Below are positions 1 through 5,139 of a stretch of 7,531 nt of DNA, one piece after another. Source of the DNA: Aquirhabdus sp. (lineage in GTDB: Bacteria; Pseudomonadota; Gammaproteobacteria; Pseudomonadales; Moraxellaceae). Made by a program: the position numbers and the translations under genes. The stretch is from NCBI GenBank assembly GCA_030150595.1, contig JASLFQ010000265.1:1-7531 (forward strand), given 5' to 3'. Below the pieces are notes generated by a model. It worked only from the letters and a program-made list of their open reading frames with translations, was not told the origin of the DNA and made no database searches. The stretch's first letter is position 1; each line of letters opens with the position of its first letter.

Positions 1-244
1 CAATGATCGCGGAATAATAATTAGCCGTACGCACCATATCGAATCCGTCATCCGCGCCAGGAAATGCGATATGAATGACTTTATTCGGATCGGCGGGATT
101 GGTTGCAGCTTGAACTGAACTTGAGATGAGAGCTAAAGAAATAATGCAGGAGCTAGAGACAAGCAATAATTGTTTGAATGGCGCTAAAGAGCGCACTAAA
201 AAACGAGGCGCATATTGTGATATGTATCGAACTAAATCAGCCAT
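1..244 (-). CDS. Family 5 extracellular solute-binding protein, N-terminal fragment
   Basis: Partial gene cut by the left edge; 81 codons are visible. The chosen ATG (242-244) has a GAAGG Shine-Dalgarno 6 nt upstream; another ATG at 246-248 is out of frame. Residues 1-25 are a basic leader (PRFLVRSLAPFKQ), residues 26-44 are hydrophobic, and a V-Q-A/A site gives likely signal peptidase I cleavage near residue 46. The mature start, NPADPNKVIHIAFPGADDGF followed by DMVRTANYYSAII, matches the opening strand of peptide/oligopeptide-type SBPs (SBP_bac_5), where a similar 'ADPNKV-R-AF-...-D' opening is usual. Such proteins bind peptides, nickel, haem or other solutes in the periplasm and pass them to an ABC permease. 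The ligand cannot be told from this fragment. Cys33 is in SSSC, which is a poor lipobox, so a soluble periplasmic form is more likely than a lipoprotein. The 25-residue leader is long, so a later start is possible. Confidence 0.75.
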   Translation of the reverse strand, partial: MADLVRYISQYAPRFLVRSLAPFKQLLLVSSSCIISLALISSSVQAATNPADPNKVIHIAFPGADDGFDMVRTANYYSAII

Positions 245-410
245 CCATGACCTTCTTATATTCAAATTCTAATAATAGCTTTTGCTTCTAACCCGTCCCG
301 AGCAACTGTTTGAGCCAAACGAGAAATATTTAACACCCTGACCTCTTAAATAAAACTAATTTTTAAGAGCTCCTCCCAGTGCGCGAGTTTTGCGAGGGAC
401 GCCTTGCGTC

Positions 411-433
411 AAAACAAAGCAGTGCTTTGTTTT
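411..433. repeat. Perfect 23-bp palindrome (hairpin)
   Basis: AAAACAAAGCA, a single G at 422, then TGCTTTGTTTT: 11-bp arms with no mismatch. A T follows on the plus strand (434). The tiny central gap makes a tight RNA hairpin unlikely without opening the innermost pairs. It fits either a transcription stop or part of the surrounding repeat element. Confidence 0.7.
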
Positions 434-462
434 TCCTCATACTTACTTTTTCCAAGAAATGA

Positions 463-491
463 GACTGGATGAAGCACTGCTTCGTCTAGTC
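463..491. repeat. 14-bp inverted repeat with compensating wobble pairs
   Basis: Left arm GACTGGATGAAGCA (463-476), C at 477, right arm TGCTTCGTCTAGTC (478-491). Twelve of 14 positions pair as Watson-Crick; the other two (467/487 and 470/484) become G-U pairs in the plus-strand RNA, so the stem stays closed. This suggests the structure, not just the sequence, is kept. Confidence 0.65.
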
Positions 492-563
492 GCAAGAAGA
501 CCCGCGGTAGGCGGCTCCTCCCATTAAGAAGCTCAATGATAAGACACCCACGTTTCTAAAAAA

Positions 564-1004
564 TCACTTACGTTTCTTACGCGCTTCCACACAAGCAGGC
601 TTATCACAGAACACATAAAGATTCAGAGAATGTCCTGTCAACTCAAAGCCCAAACGTTCTGCAACTGCATGTTGCTCCGTTTCAATCACTGGACTACTGA
701 ATTCAACCACACGTCCACAATTCTGACACACAATATGATCATGATGATCCGCTTGCGTGATCTCAAACACCGAATAGTTGTTTTCAAACTGATGACGTTC
801 GATAATTCCCGCTGTCTCAAATTGAGTCAGAACGCGATAAACCGTTGCCAAACCAACGTCTTCACCCTGTTCAAGCAAAGTCTTATAAATATCTTCAGCA
901 CTCAAATGATGCTCTGTTGCACGCTCGAGTAACTCAAGAATTTTGACGCGTGGCAGCGTCACTTTTAATCCAGCTTTACGTAAATCATGATTCGTAATCG
1001 ACAT
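564..1004 (-). CDS. fur: Ferric uptake regulator Fur
   Basis: Iron-responsive dimeric repressor of iron uptake genes in the cytosol; 146 aa, normal for the family. Residues 1-80 form the winged-helix DNA-binding domain (DLRKAGLKVTLPR at 7-19, recognition helix region GLATVYRVL at 51-59). Residues 87-146 carry metal-site and dimer features: HHDH at 87-90, CxxC at 93-96, His125, and a second pair Cys133/Cys138, as expected for a structural zinc. I chose the ATG at 1002-1004 (MSITNHDL) because it gives the usual family length. The frame stays open 17 codons further to an ATG at 1055, but that start would sit only a few bases after the likely transcription start. No strong Shine-Dalgarno precedes 1004. 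The gene is divergent from bamE, as in the fur-omlA pair of Pseudomonas. The lysine/arginine-rich tail (ARKKRK) is a local variation. The identity is secure. Confidence 0.97.
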   Translation of the reverse strand: MSITNHDLRKAGLKVTLPRVKILELLERATEHHLSAEDIYKTLLEQGEDVGLATVYRVLTQFETAGIIERHQFENNYSVFEITQADHHDHIVCQNCGRVVEFSSPVIETEQHAVAERLGFELTGHSLNLYVFCDKPACVEARKKRK

Positions 1005-1064
1005 AACAGATCCATCATGGGCAGCGCGGTAAAGGCATGTTAATATGCCCAGCATGCGTAATTC

Positions 1065-1094
1065 ATATTAATGTTAGACATTCTAAGATGTTAA
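1065..1094 (-). promoter_or_regulatory. Likely fur promoter
   Basis: On the minus strand, TTAACA (1089-1094, 5 of 6 matches to the -35 consensus) is followed after 18 nt by TAATAT (1065-1070, 4 of 6 to -10). This places transcription start near 1058 and a leader of roughly 54 nt before the ATG at 1004. I saw no good 19-bp Fur box overlapping it, so self-regulation by Fur is not supported here. Confidence 0.45.
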
Positions 1095-1167
1095 CTATTT
1101 GCTACCAAAAACATGCGAGTAGTTTAGCCCATAACGGCAAACAACATCTAGAATACTCACCAGTATC

Positions 1168-1198
1168 TTGGTAACAAACCGTCTATCGCATATACAAT
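1168..1198 (+). promoter_or_regulatory. Possible bamE promoter
   Basis: TACAAT (1193-1198, 5 of 6 to -10) lies 19 nt after TTGGTA (1168-1173, 4 of 6 to -35). The spacing is wider than ideal. It leaves a leader of about 55 nt before bamE. This is the best candidate in the fur-bamE interval, but weak. Confidence 0.3.
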
Positions 1199-1259
1199 AG
1201 ACTATACCAATCAACACATCATCAAACACATAGTCAATAGATGGGGCAAGTGTATCAAA

Positions 1260-1721
1260 ATGCAAAAATTCATGCTGACTCACATTACTGTGGGAATCCT
1301 CGCAGTATCCTTACTCAGCTTATCGCAAAGCGGATGTTCCATGTTTAGCGTCTATAAGATTGACATCCCACAAGGCACACCCCTGACCAAAGAAAAAGCA
1401 GAGCAAGTGAAGGTCGGCATGACGATGCAACAAGTTCGCTATCTCATTGGCACACCTGCCATTACAGATACGTTGAATCCAAATCGTTGGGACTATGTGT
1501 ATACCTATATTCCAGGTACGCTTGCCCACAACGCAGGCTTAAAGCCTGAAAGCGGACAACACATGATTATCACGTTTGATGATTCAGGCAAAGTCGTGAA
1601 TATTCAGGGCGCAGATACATTCCCCGCTGCACAACCCGGCCTACCAATGAGCCAAGACCCAGGCTTGTCAGGCACACCATCCGCAGAATTCAGCTCACCT
1701 CGTCCACACAAACAAGCTTAA
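1260..1721 (+). CDS. bamE: Outer membrane lipoprotein BamE (OmlA/SmpA)
   Basis: Small lipoprotein of the Bam complex, which folds beta-barrel proteins into the outer membrane. The 153-aa product has a basic start, a hydrophobic core (9-21) and a lipidation cysteine at 26 in QSGC; the -3 residue is Gln instead of the usual Leu, but -2 Ser and -1 Gly fit. The BamE core follows: FSVYKIDIPQG (29-39), KVGMTMQQVRYLIGTP (a family hallmark, about 51-66), NRWDYVYTY (about 74-82) and the final strand MIITFDDSGKVVNIQG. After about residue 121 comes a Pro/Ser/Gly-rich tail (AAQPGLPMSQDPGLSGTP...) not found in short enterobacterial BamE and probably disordered. The ATG at 1260 has only a weak ribosome site (GGGGCAAG, 1243-1250); ATG 1272 would shorten the n-region and has none. 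It is divergent from fur and convergent with rnfH. Confidence 0.93.
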   Translation: MQKFMLTHITVGILAVSLLSLSQSGCSMFSVYKIDIPQGTPLTKEKAEQVKVGMTMQQVRYLIGTPAITDTLNPNRWDYVYTYIPGTLAHNAGLKPESGQHMIITFDDSGKVVNIQGADTFPAAQPGLPMSQDPGLSGTPSAEFSSPRPHKQA

Positions 1722-1739
1722 TCCTCGCAAGCAGCAAGC

Positions 1740-1770
1740 AGGTAGGAAGCAAATGTGTTGCTTCTTACCT
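1740..1770. terminator. Hairpin between convergent bamE and rnfH
   Basis: AGGTAGGAAGCAA (1740-1752), loop ATGTG, TTGCTTCTTACCT (1758-1770): 13 pairs, of which one is a G-T that becomes a wobble in RNA. It lies 18 nt after the bamE stop and 34 nt beyond the rnfH stop on the other strand. Neither side has a proper T-tract, so it may act as a weak two-way terminator or as an mRNA 3'-end stabiliser. Confidence 0.55.
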
Positions 1771-1804
1771 ACTCCAAAGAAGCTGACATCAAATCTGCTT
1801 TTAT

Positions 1805-2167
1805 CTAGAACTGGCGATGCTTCAGTCTGCCTACTGGGTGCGCTCTGGCACGTGCACGGCGCACATCCATTGGCGTCAAAATCAACGGTTGATACAACTC
1901 CAACCGATCTCCGTGCTGCAAGACATATTGCTCGGGCTTACTGATCTTCTGACTAAAAACACCCATTACTGGCAATGGCTGTGCATCAGCGACGAAACCA
2001 TGTTGTCTCAAAAACTCTGCCGCAGTCGTTCCTTGCACAATTCGATAAAGTTGAACTTCTGGCAGACCCGCTTGATTCACTCTGGCACAAACAATATCAA
2101 TCAAAAATGATGAAGAACTCTCTCCATCACTTTGATCTAAAGGTTGAATCTGCTTTTCAATAGACAT
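1805..2167 (-). CDS. rnfH: RnfH family protein (ubiquitin-like beta-grasp)
   Basis: RnfH proteins are small beta-grasp proteins (UPF0125); their biochemical role is not settled, despite the name link to Rnf electron transport. The 120-aa product has a variable hydrophilic N-terminus (1-21), then the core: FLIDIVCARVNQAGLPEVQL (21-40), a helix (GTTAAEFLRQHGF, 46-58) and the diagnostic stretch GVFSQKISKPEQYVLQHGDR (69-88) continuing LELYQPLILTPMDVRRARA. I start it at the ATG 2165-2167, since the open frame upstream to 2263 overlaps the preceding gene and encodes no family sequence. The start is only 5 nt after the upstream gene's stop and lacks a clear Shine-Dalgarno, so translation is probably coupled. 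In Pseudomonas and E. coli rnfH sits between bamE and ratA; here it faces bamE but is preceded by a transporter-like gene instead of ratA. Confidence 0.9.
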   Translation of the reverse strand: MSIEKQIQPLDQSDGESSSSFLIDIVCARVNQAGLPEVQLYRIVQGTTAAEFLRQHGFVADAQPLPVMGVFSQKISKPEQYVLQHGDRLELYQPLILTPMDVRRARARAHPVGRLKHRQF

Positions 2168-2172
2168 CGCGT

Positions 2173-3264
2173 TTACTGAATCCACACGATGTACTGTTCG
2201 ACGACACCCACCAAAGCCAGTACAACAGCCAGCGGCACAACCAAGCGAACGAGTACACGCCACAGGTTATACAAACCTTCATTATTAAAATTTAACGCTT
2301 TACGCAAATGACTGCTTTTCATTTTCCAGCCACTAAACACGGCATACGCCGCAGAGACCAAAATCGTCAACGCCATCGTCACAGTTAGCAAAGACGTTTT
2401 AATCGGCAATGTCCACACCACCAAACTTGCCAATAAAACAATCCATATGACGATCACTGGAAAACCACGCGCGATCAACTGTTGACGTGCAAACGCTAAC
2501 AATATCGCCGCGCCACTCAACAATGCCAAGCCATACAGCGCAAAGCCAAGACCTTGACTCAAGCCAACTAAACCCAAGGCAACGACTGCACCACCGACAA
2601 TTTGTGCAATCCAAATCGGTAAAATTTTATAACGTTTCGTGGTTGTATTCGCAGTTAATGCAGTTTGCCAATACACACCCAGTCCAACACCTGATGCAAC
2701 TAATGCCAACTCAACTGCGCCAGACCACTCTGTGAGTGAGAAATGCGTCAATTGCCATGACGATGCTGCGGGATGCAATAATCCCAGACCAACCAAAGCC
2801 ACGACTATAATCGTTCCAACCAACGGCAGCCATTTAGACACATAAGACAATCCAGCAATGACCGCGATAATGATATACGGCAACGCTGTGGTGACCGCAG
2901 TCAAACTGGTGTTCTGTTTTGCCAATGCAACTGCATACACACTGAATTGCGAACTCAACGCACCAGCCAGCAGCAACACTGACCCTAACGCCAACCAGCC
3001 TACGCTACGCCAACGAGTACTCGCATCTGCATCACGTGTCAATGCGGGCAAAGCCTGTAATGGCAATGCATTTGTACGTTTAGCCAACGCTGATTCAAGT
3101 AATAAAATTGGCAAAGTCAGTACAACCATACAGCCCAGCCAAACCAACCAGAAATCAATTTGATGCACCGCTTGAGTGGTCACCAAGGACTCAACCCGCC
3201 CAGACAACAGAACCATGAGCAAAAATGCGATCAACACACCTTGAAATCGATTTAAAAAAGCCAT
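2173..3264 (-). CDS. NSS/SLC6-like membrane protein, reduced
   Basis: Integral inner-membrane protein of 363 aa with about 11 hydrophobic segments (roughly 8-22, 38-58, 88-113, 127-142, 147-163, 182-203, 215-237, 240-260, 268-287, 290-313, 338-357). Several stretches resemble bacterial neurotransmitter:sodium symporters: LPILLLESALAKRTNALP (51-68, cf. 'PLLLAEFALGRR'), WRSVGWLALGS (85-95), a TM6/7-like ASGVGLGVYWQTALTA (190-205), and the C-terminal FSGWKMKSSHLRKALNF...NLWRVLVRLVVPLAVVLAL (310-351). However, the first helix lacks the family's NLWRFPY-type sodium/substrate motif, and the protein is shorter than the usual 440-500 aa. It may have lost transport or changed substrate. ATG 3262-3264 has an AAGAG ribosome site 8 nt upstream. 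It lies 5 nt ahead of rnfH, implying one operon. The family call is inference from motif resemblance. Confidence 0.65.
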   Translation of the reverse strand: MAFLNRFQGVLIAFLLMVLLSGRVESLVTTQAVHQIDFWLVWLGCMVVLTLPILLLESALAKRTNALPLQALPALTRDADASTRWRSVGWLALGSVLLLAGALSSQFSVYAVALAKQNTSLTAVTTALPYIIIAVIAGLSYVSKWLPLVGTIIVVALVGLGLLHPAASSWQLTHFSLTEWSGAVELALVASGVGLGVYWQTALTANTTTKRYKILPIWIAQIVGGAVVALGLVGLSQGLGFALYGLALLSGAAILLAFARQQLIARGFPVIVIWIVLLASLVVWTLPIKTSLLTVTMALTILVSAAYAVFSGWKMKSSHLRKALNFNNEGLYNLWRVLVRLVVPLAVVLALVGVVEQYIVWIQ

Positions 3265-3327
3265 TTTTACATCTCTTGAAATTGATTTATTGCCTACAAT
3301 GCGGCCATTTTAATCTGCTACATACAG

Positions 3328-3355
3328 AAAAACCCCGACGCGCGAGGTTTTTTTT
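3328..3355. terminator. Bidirectional rho-independent terminator
   Basis: AAAAACCCCG (3328-3337), loop ACGCG, CGAGGTTTTT (3343-3352), with one C/A mismatch; T-run continues to 3355 on the plus strand and five T's follow the stem on the minus strand. On the minus strand it lies about 100 nt after the cytochrome c5 stop and just ahead of the NSS-like gene, so it most likely ends the cytochrome transcript. Confidence 0.75.
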
Positions 3356-3409
3356 AGATGAAGCACTTTTGTGAAAAATTCAACCCATAAACCAAAGTGT
3401 TTTGCTTTT

Positions 3410-3446
3410 CTCCATCCCCTTGAAGGAGAAGGTTGGGATGGGGATG
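3410..3446. repeat. Degenerate CCCTCNCCC-type intergenic repeat
   Basis: Outer arms CCATCCC (3412-3418) and GGGATGG (3435-3441) pair perfectly, and inner CTT/AAG adds to the stem. The pattern (CATCCCCTTGAAGGAGAAGG, then TTGGGATGGGG) is that of the common gammaproteobacterial intergenic repeat of the form 'CCCTCWCCC...GGGAGAGGGTTGGGGTGAGGG', worn by substitutions. It sits 10 nt after the cytochrome gene. No T-tract is present on the cytochrome's strand. Confidence 0.55.
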
Positions 3447-3456
3447 TTTTTAGAAA

Positions 3457-3792
3457 CTATTTCGTGGCCATATAATGGATCAGATTACTGAAATCTTCAT
3501 CAGTACAAGTATTGCATAACCCCCGCGCTGGCATGTTTTTATAGCCGCCTTTGACATGTTGTACCATGGTCGGCAAGCCTTCTGCTTTGATACGCGCATC
3601 CCAAGCGGCTTTATCACCCGCTTTTGGCGCGCCCAAAACCGCCGCCGCATGACACGTCGCGCAGGCTTGATTATAGAGTTCAGGAGTACCTGCATGCGCC
3701 AAATTCAAGGAAGGCATTAGCGCGACAAACGCAGCTGCCAGAGTGAGACGACTCTTGTTCTTTGTTTTTATTGCAAAAGCGTTACGACTCAT
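3457..3792 (-). CDS. Cytochrome c5 family protein (monohaem, periplasmic)
   Basis: Small class I cytochrome c that carries electrons in the periplasm; its partners cannot be read from the context. The 111-aa precursor has a basic n-region (KTKNKSR, 9-15), a hydrophobic h-region (16-31) and an A-H-A/G cleavage site after residue 34. The haem attachment motif is CATCH (44-48), His48 being one axial ligand; Met87 in YKNMPARG is the other. Cys93 and Cys96 (GLCNTC), just after the Met, are the extra disulfide typical of cytochrome c5. The mature protein is about 77 aa, close to known c5 domains. ATG 3790-3792 has GGAG 8 nt upstream. The gene is a single unit, divergent from engB, and ends before the terminator at 3328-3355. 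It could be one of several c5 paralogues. Confidence 0.93.
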   Translation of the reverse strand: MSRNAFAIKTKNKSRLTLAAAFVALMPSLNLAHAGTPELYNQACATCHAAAVLGAPKAGDKAAWDARIKAEGLPTMVQHVKGGYKNMPARGLCNTCTDEDFSNLIHYMATK

Positions 3793-3853
3793 ACGTCATA
3801 CTCCATTCGCTACATCATGCCATGAAAACATCATGAACAGCTAATTTCAACAT

Positions 3854-3869
3854 TGTACTCACTAGTACA
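3854..3869. promoter_or_regulatory. Operator-like inverted repeat upstream of the cytochrome gene
   Basis: TGTACT (3854-3859), CACT, AGTACA (3864-3869): perfect 6-bp arms with a 4-nt spacer, 61 nt before the cytochrome start and about 140 nt from the engB -10 box. The form suits a dimeric regulator, though a chance palindrome is not excluded. Confidence 0.3.
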
Positions 3870-4002
3870 TAACTATTATTCTATACAAATACGCATCGTA
3901 AATCACGACAGAGTATTGATTATTTTGTATTCACCTCAGTATATCTTTTTCTGACACGAAACTTAATAGATGAATCGCAGGTTAATCTGCTCTGAATCGT
4001 TT

Positions 4003-4008
4003 TATAAT
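4003..4008 (+). promoter_or_regulatory. engB promoter -10 box
   Basis: An exact TATAAT lies 29 nt before the engB ATG, giving a leader of only about 23 nt. The -35 is poor: the closest fits are TTAATC with 15 nt spacing or GGTTAA with 17 nt. Confidence 0.5.
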
Positions 4009-4037
4009 GCACCGACTTTATTATCGCTTGGTTCAAC

Positions 4038-4862
4038 ATGTCAGCTTCATCAGAAAACAATACATCGCCTACTGTCGCAACCGCAGTGGTCAATACAGAA
4101 GTCACTGAACATGTTGTGCCTGAAGCAACTGTAATTGCAGAAGTCAGTGCCGATCCAGTTCCGCTCTTGAAATGGTTACGTCGTGCCGAGTTCATGACCA
4201 GCGCGCCGAAACTTGCATTGTGTCCACCTGACACAGGTTTTGAGATTGCATTCGCAGGTCGATCAAATGCAGGTAAATCTAGTGCAATCAATGCTCTGAC
4301 CGCACAAAACCAACTTGCTCGTGCATCCAAAACACCGGGTCGCACTCAGATGATTAACTTTTTCACCTTGCAAAATACTGATCAACGCCTCGTCGATTTA
4401 CCCGGCTATGGCTATGCGGCTGTCCCTGAAGCGATGAAGCTGGTCTGGCAAAAAGAACTCGAAAAATATCTGATTCAGCGTAAAAGTCTGACGGGTCTGG
4501 TCTTACTCATGGATATTCGTCACCCACTCAAAGACTTCGACAAGCAGATGTTGCAATGGGCAAAATCACGTGATCTCTTTGTTCATGTTCTCCTAACCAA
4601 ATGCGACAAACTGAATCGCGGCCCTGCCAATACCGTACTGCTCGATGTGAAAAAACAACTCAACGCCGACGGTCTAGATTTCTCAATTCAGCTCTTTTCC
4701 GCGATGAAGCGACAAGGTTTGGAAGATTTGGCGTTGGTGATGGGTGAACGGTTGCGATTTGGGAAAGTACCACAACCTCAAGTTACGCCTGAAACATTGG
4801 ATGAACCAACCACAGATAAAAAACAGAATTTGATGAAAGATTATCGGTTGGATGAGATGTAA
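4038..4862 (+). CDS. engB: Ribosome biogenesis GTP-binding protein EngB (YihA/YsxC)
   Basis: TRAFAC-class GTPase needed for large ribosomal subunit assembly in the cytosol. All G motifs are present in the 274-aa product: G1 P-loop GRSNAGKS (74-81), G2 Thr in PGRTQ (100-104), G3 DLPG (120-123, DLPGYGYA), G4 TKCD (187-190) and G5 SAM (221-223). The family core spans about 44-243. It is flanked by extra segments: a Thr/Val/Glu-rich, probably disordered N-terminus of about 43 residues and a polar C-terminal tail of about 30. E. coli YihA is about 210 aa, so this is a long version. The start at 4038 is supported by the TATAAT just upstream, though no clear Shine-Dalgarno is seen; an internal ATG at residue 53 would clip the N-terminal strand. 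It is transcribed alone, divergent from the cytochrome gene. Confidence 0.95.
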   Translation: MSASSENNTSPTVATAVVNTEVTEHVVPEATVIAEVSADPVPLLKWLRRAEFMTSAPKLALCPPDTGFEIAFAGRSNAGKSSAINALTAQNQLARASKTPGRTQMINFFTLQNTDQRLVDLPGYGYAAVPEAMKLVWQKELEKYLIQRKSLTGLVLLMDIRHPLKDFDKQMLQWAKSRDLFVHVLLTKCDKLNRGPANTVLLDVKKQLNADGLDFSIQLFSAMKRQGLEDLALVMGERLRFGKVPQPQVTPETLDEPTTDKKQNLMKDYRLDEM

Positions 4863-4891
4863 GTTTTCAGAGGTAATCATTCATTTTCGAC

Positions 4892-4912
4892 GTAGGATGG
4901 GGTTCTACCCCA
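4892..4912 (+). repeat. GTAG-headed hairpin downstream of engB
   Basis: GTAG (4892-4895), GA, then TGGGGT (4898-4903), TCT loop, ACCCCA (4907-4912): a perfect 6-bp stem. The GTAG head next to a GC-rich palindrome is the layout of REP sequences. It lies 30 nt after the engB stop but is not followed by T's, so a repeat is more likely than an intrinsic terminator. Confidence 0.5.
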
Positions 4913-4989
4913 GCAGCAGAATCTTAGGCTGAAAGTATCTGATGTTTTCATAGCTTGAAAGAGATTGGAACATTCGATGTTTAGCCCGC

Positions 4990-5139
4990 GTAGGGTGCAA
5001 TAAGCCCTAGCGCATTGCACCAACCTTAATCAAAACCTATCCAAACACTGATTTTCACGCCAACAAATAGACAGTAAACAAATACAAAATGTATCAAATC
5101 AAACATTGGTGCAATGCGCTTTGGCTTATTGCACCCTAC
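4990..5139. repeat. REPIN: inverted pair of GTAG-headed REP sequences
   Basis: Left REP 4990-5023 begins GTAGGGTGCAATAAGCC and ends CGCATTGCACCAA. Right REP 5106-5139 is its reverse complement, with 32 of 34 positions matching (the two differences are at the centre, CT versus AA). Each copy can itself fold (GGTGCAAT with ATTGCACC), and the two face each other over an 82-bp AT-rich spacer with no reading frame of note. GTAG at both outer ends plus an internal palindrome is the known architecture of REPINs, non-autonomous elements moved by RAYT (TnpA_REP) transposases encoded elsewhere. The right end overlaps the stop codon of the next minus-strand gene. Nothing else is seen between engB and that gene. 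Confidence 0.8.

Larger units (their letters stand above)
359..535. repeat. Palindrome-rich intergenic repeat element
   Basis: Most of the gene-free stretch 245-563 is taken up by stacked palindromes. A near-direct repeat bounds it: TTAAGAGCTC plus TCCTCCCA at 363-378, and GGCTCCTCCCA plus TTAAGAAGCTC at 513-534 (GCTCCTCCCA itself at 369-378 and 514-523). Inside are hairpins at 398-410 (GACGC-CTT-GCGTC), 411-433, 463-491 and 502-514 (CCGC/GCGG). No open reading frame with a start, ribosome site or family match is seen. I recall similar TGGGAGGAGC...GAAGC-type intergenic repeats in Acinetobacter, but cannot confirm this here. It could also form the transcript end of fur and of the transcription running toward it. 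The rest of 245-563 shows no clear promoter for the solute-binding protein gene. Confidence 0.6.

Noticed and set aside
265..295. Fur-box-like AT-rich stretch near the solute-binding protein gene
   Set aside because: Only loose resemblance to GATAAT hexamers; no array of three in the right phase.
630..932. Plus-strand open frame of 100 codons
   Set aside because: Lies wholly antisense to fur, has no ribosome site, and the product has no recognisable family features.
1004..1055. Longer Fur with 17 extra N-terminal residues
   Set aside because: The extra residues (MLGILTCLYRAAHDGSV) are not Fur-like, and the likely promoter at 1065-1094 would leave almost no leader.
1095..1283. Minus-strand open frame of 62 codons between fur and bamE
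   Set aside because: It overlaps the bamE start, lacks a Shine-Dalgarno and any family resemblance; the interval is better read as two divergent promoters.
2487..3163. Several plus-strand open frames over the NSS-like gene
   Set aside because: They mirror the Ala/Leu/Val-rich coding of the minus-strand gene and lack ribosome sites or domains.
3328..3355. Possible tRNA or small RNA gene around the GC-rich hairpin
   Set aside because: Only a single stem with T-runs on both sides; no cloverleaf or T-arm sequence.
3920..4345. Minus-strand open frame of 141 codons
   Set aside because: Antisense to the start of engB and covering its promoter; composition is that of a shadow of the engB frame.
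4990..5139. CRISPR repeats or a transposase-encoding MITE
   Set aside because: Only two copies, inverted instead of direct, and with GTAG REP heads; no target-site duplication seen next to the ends.
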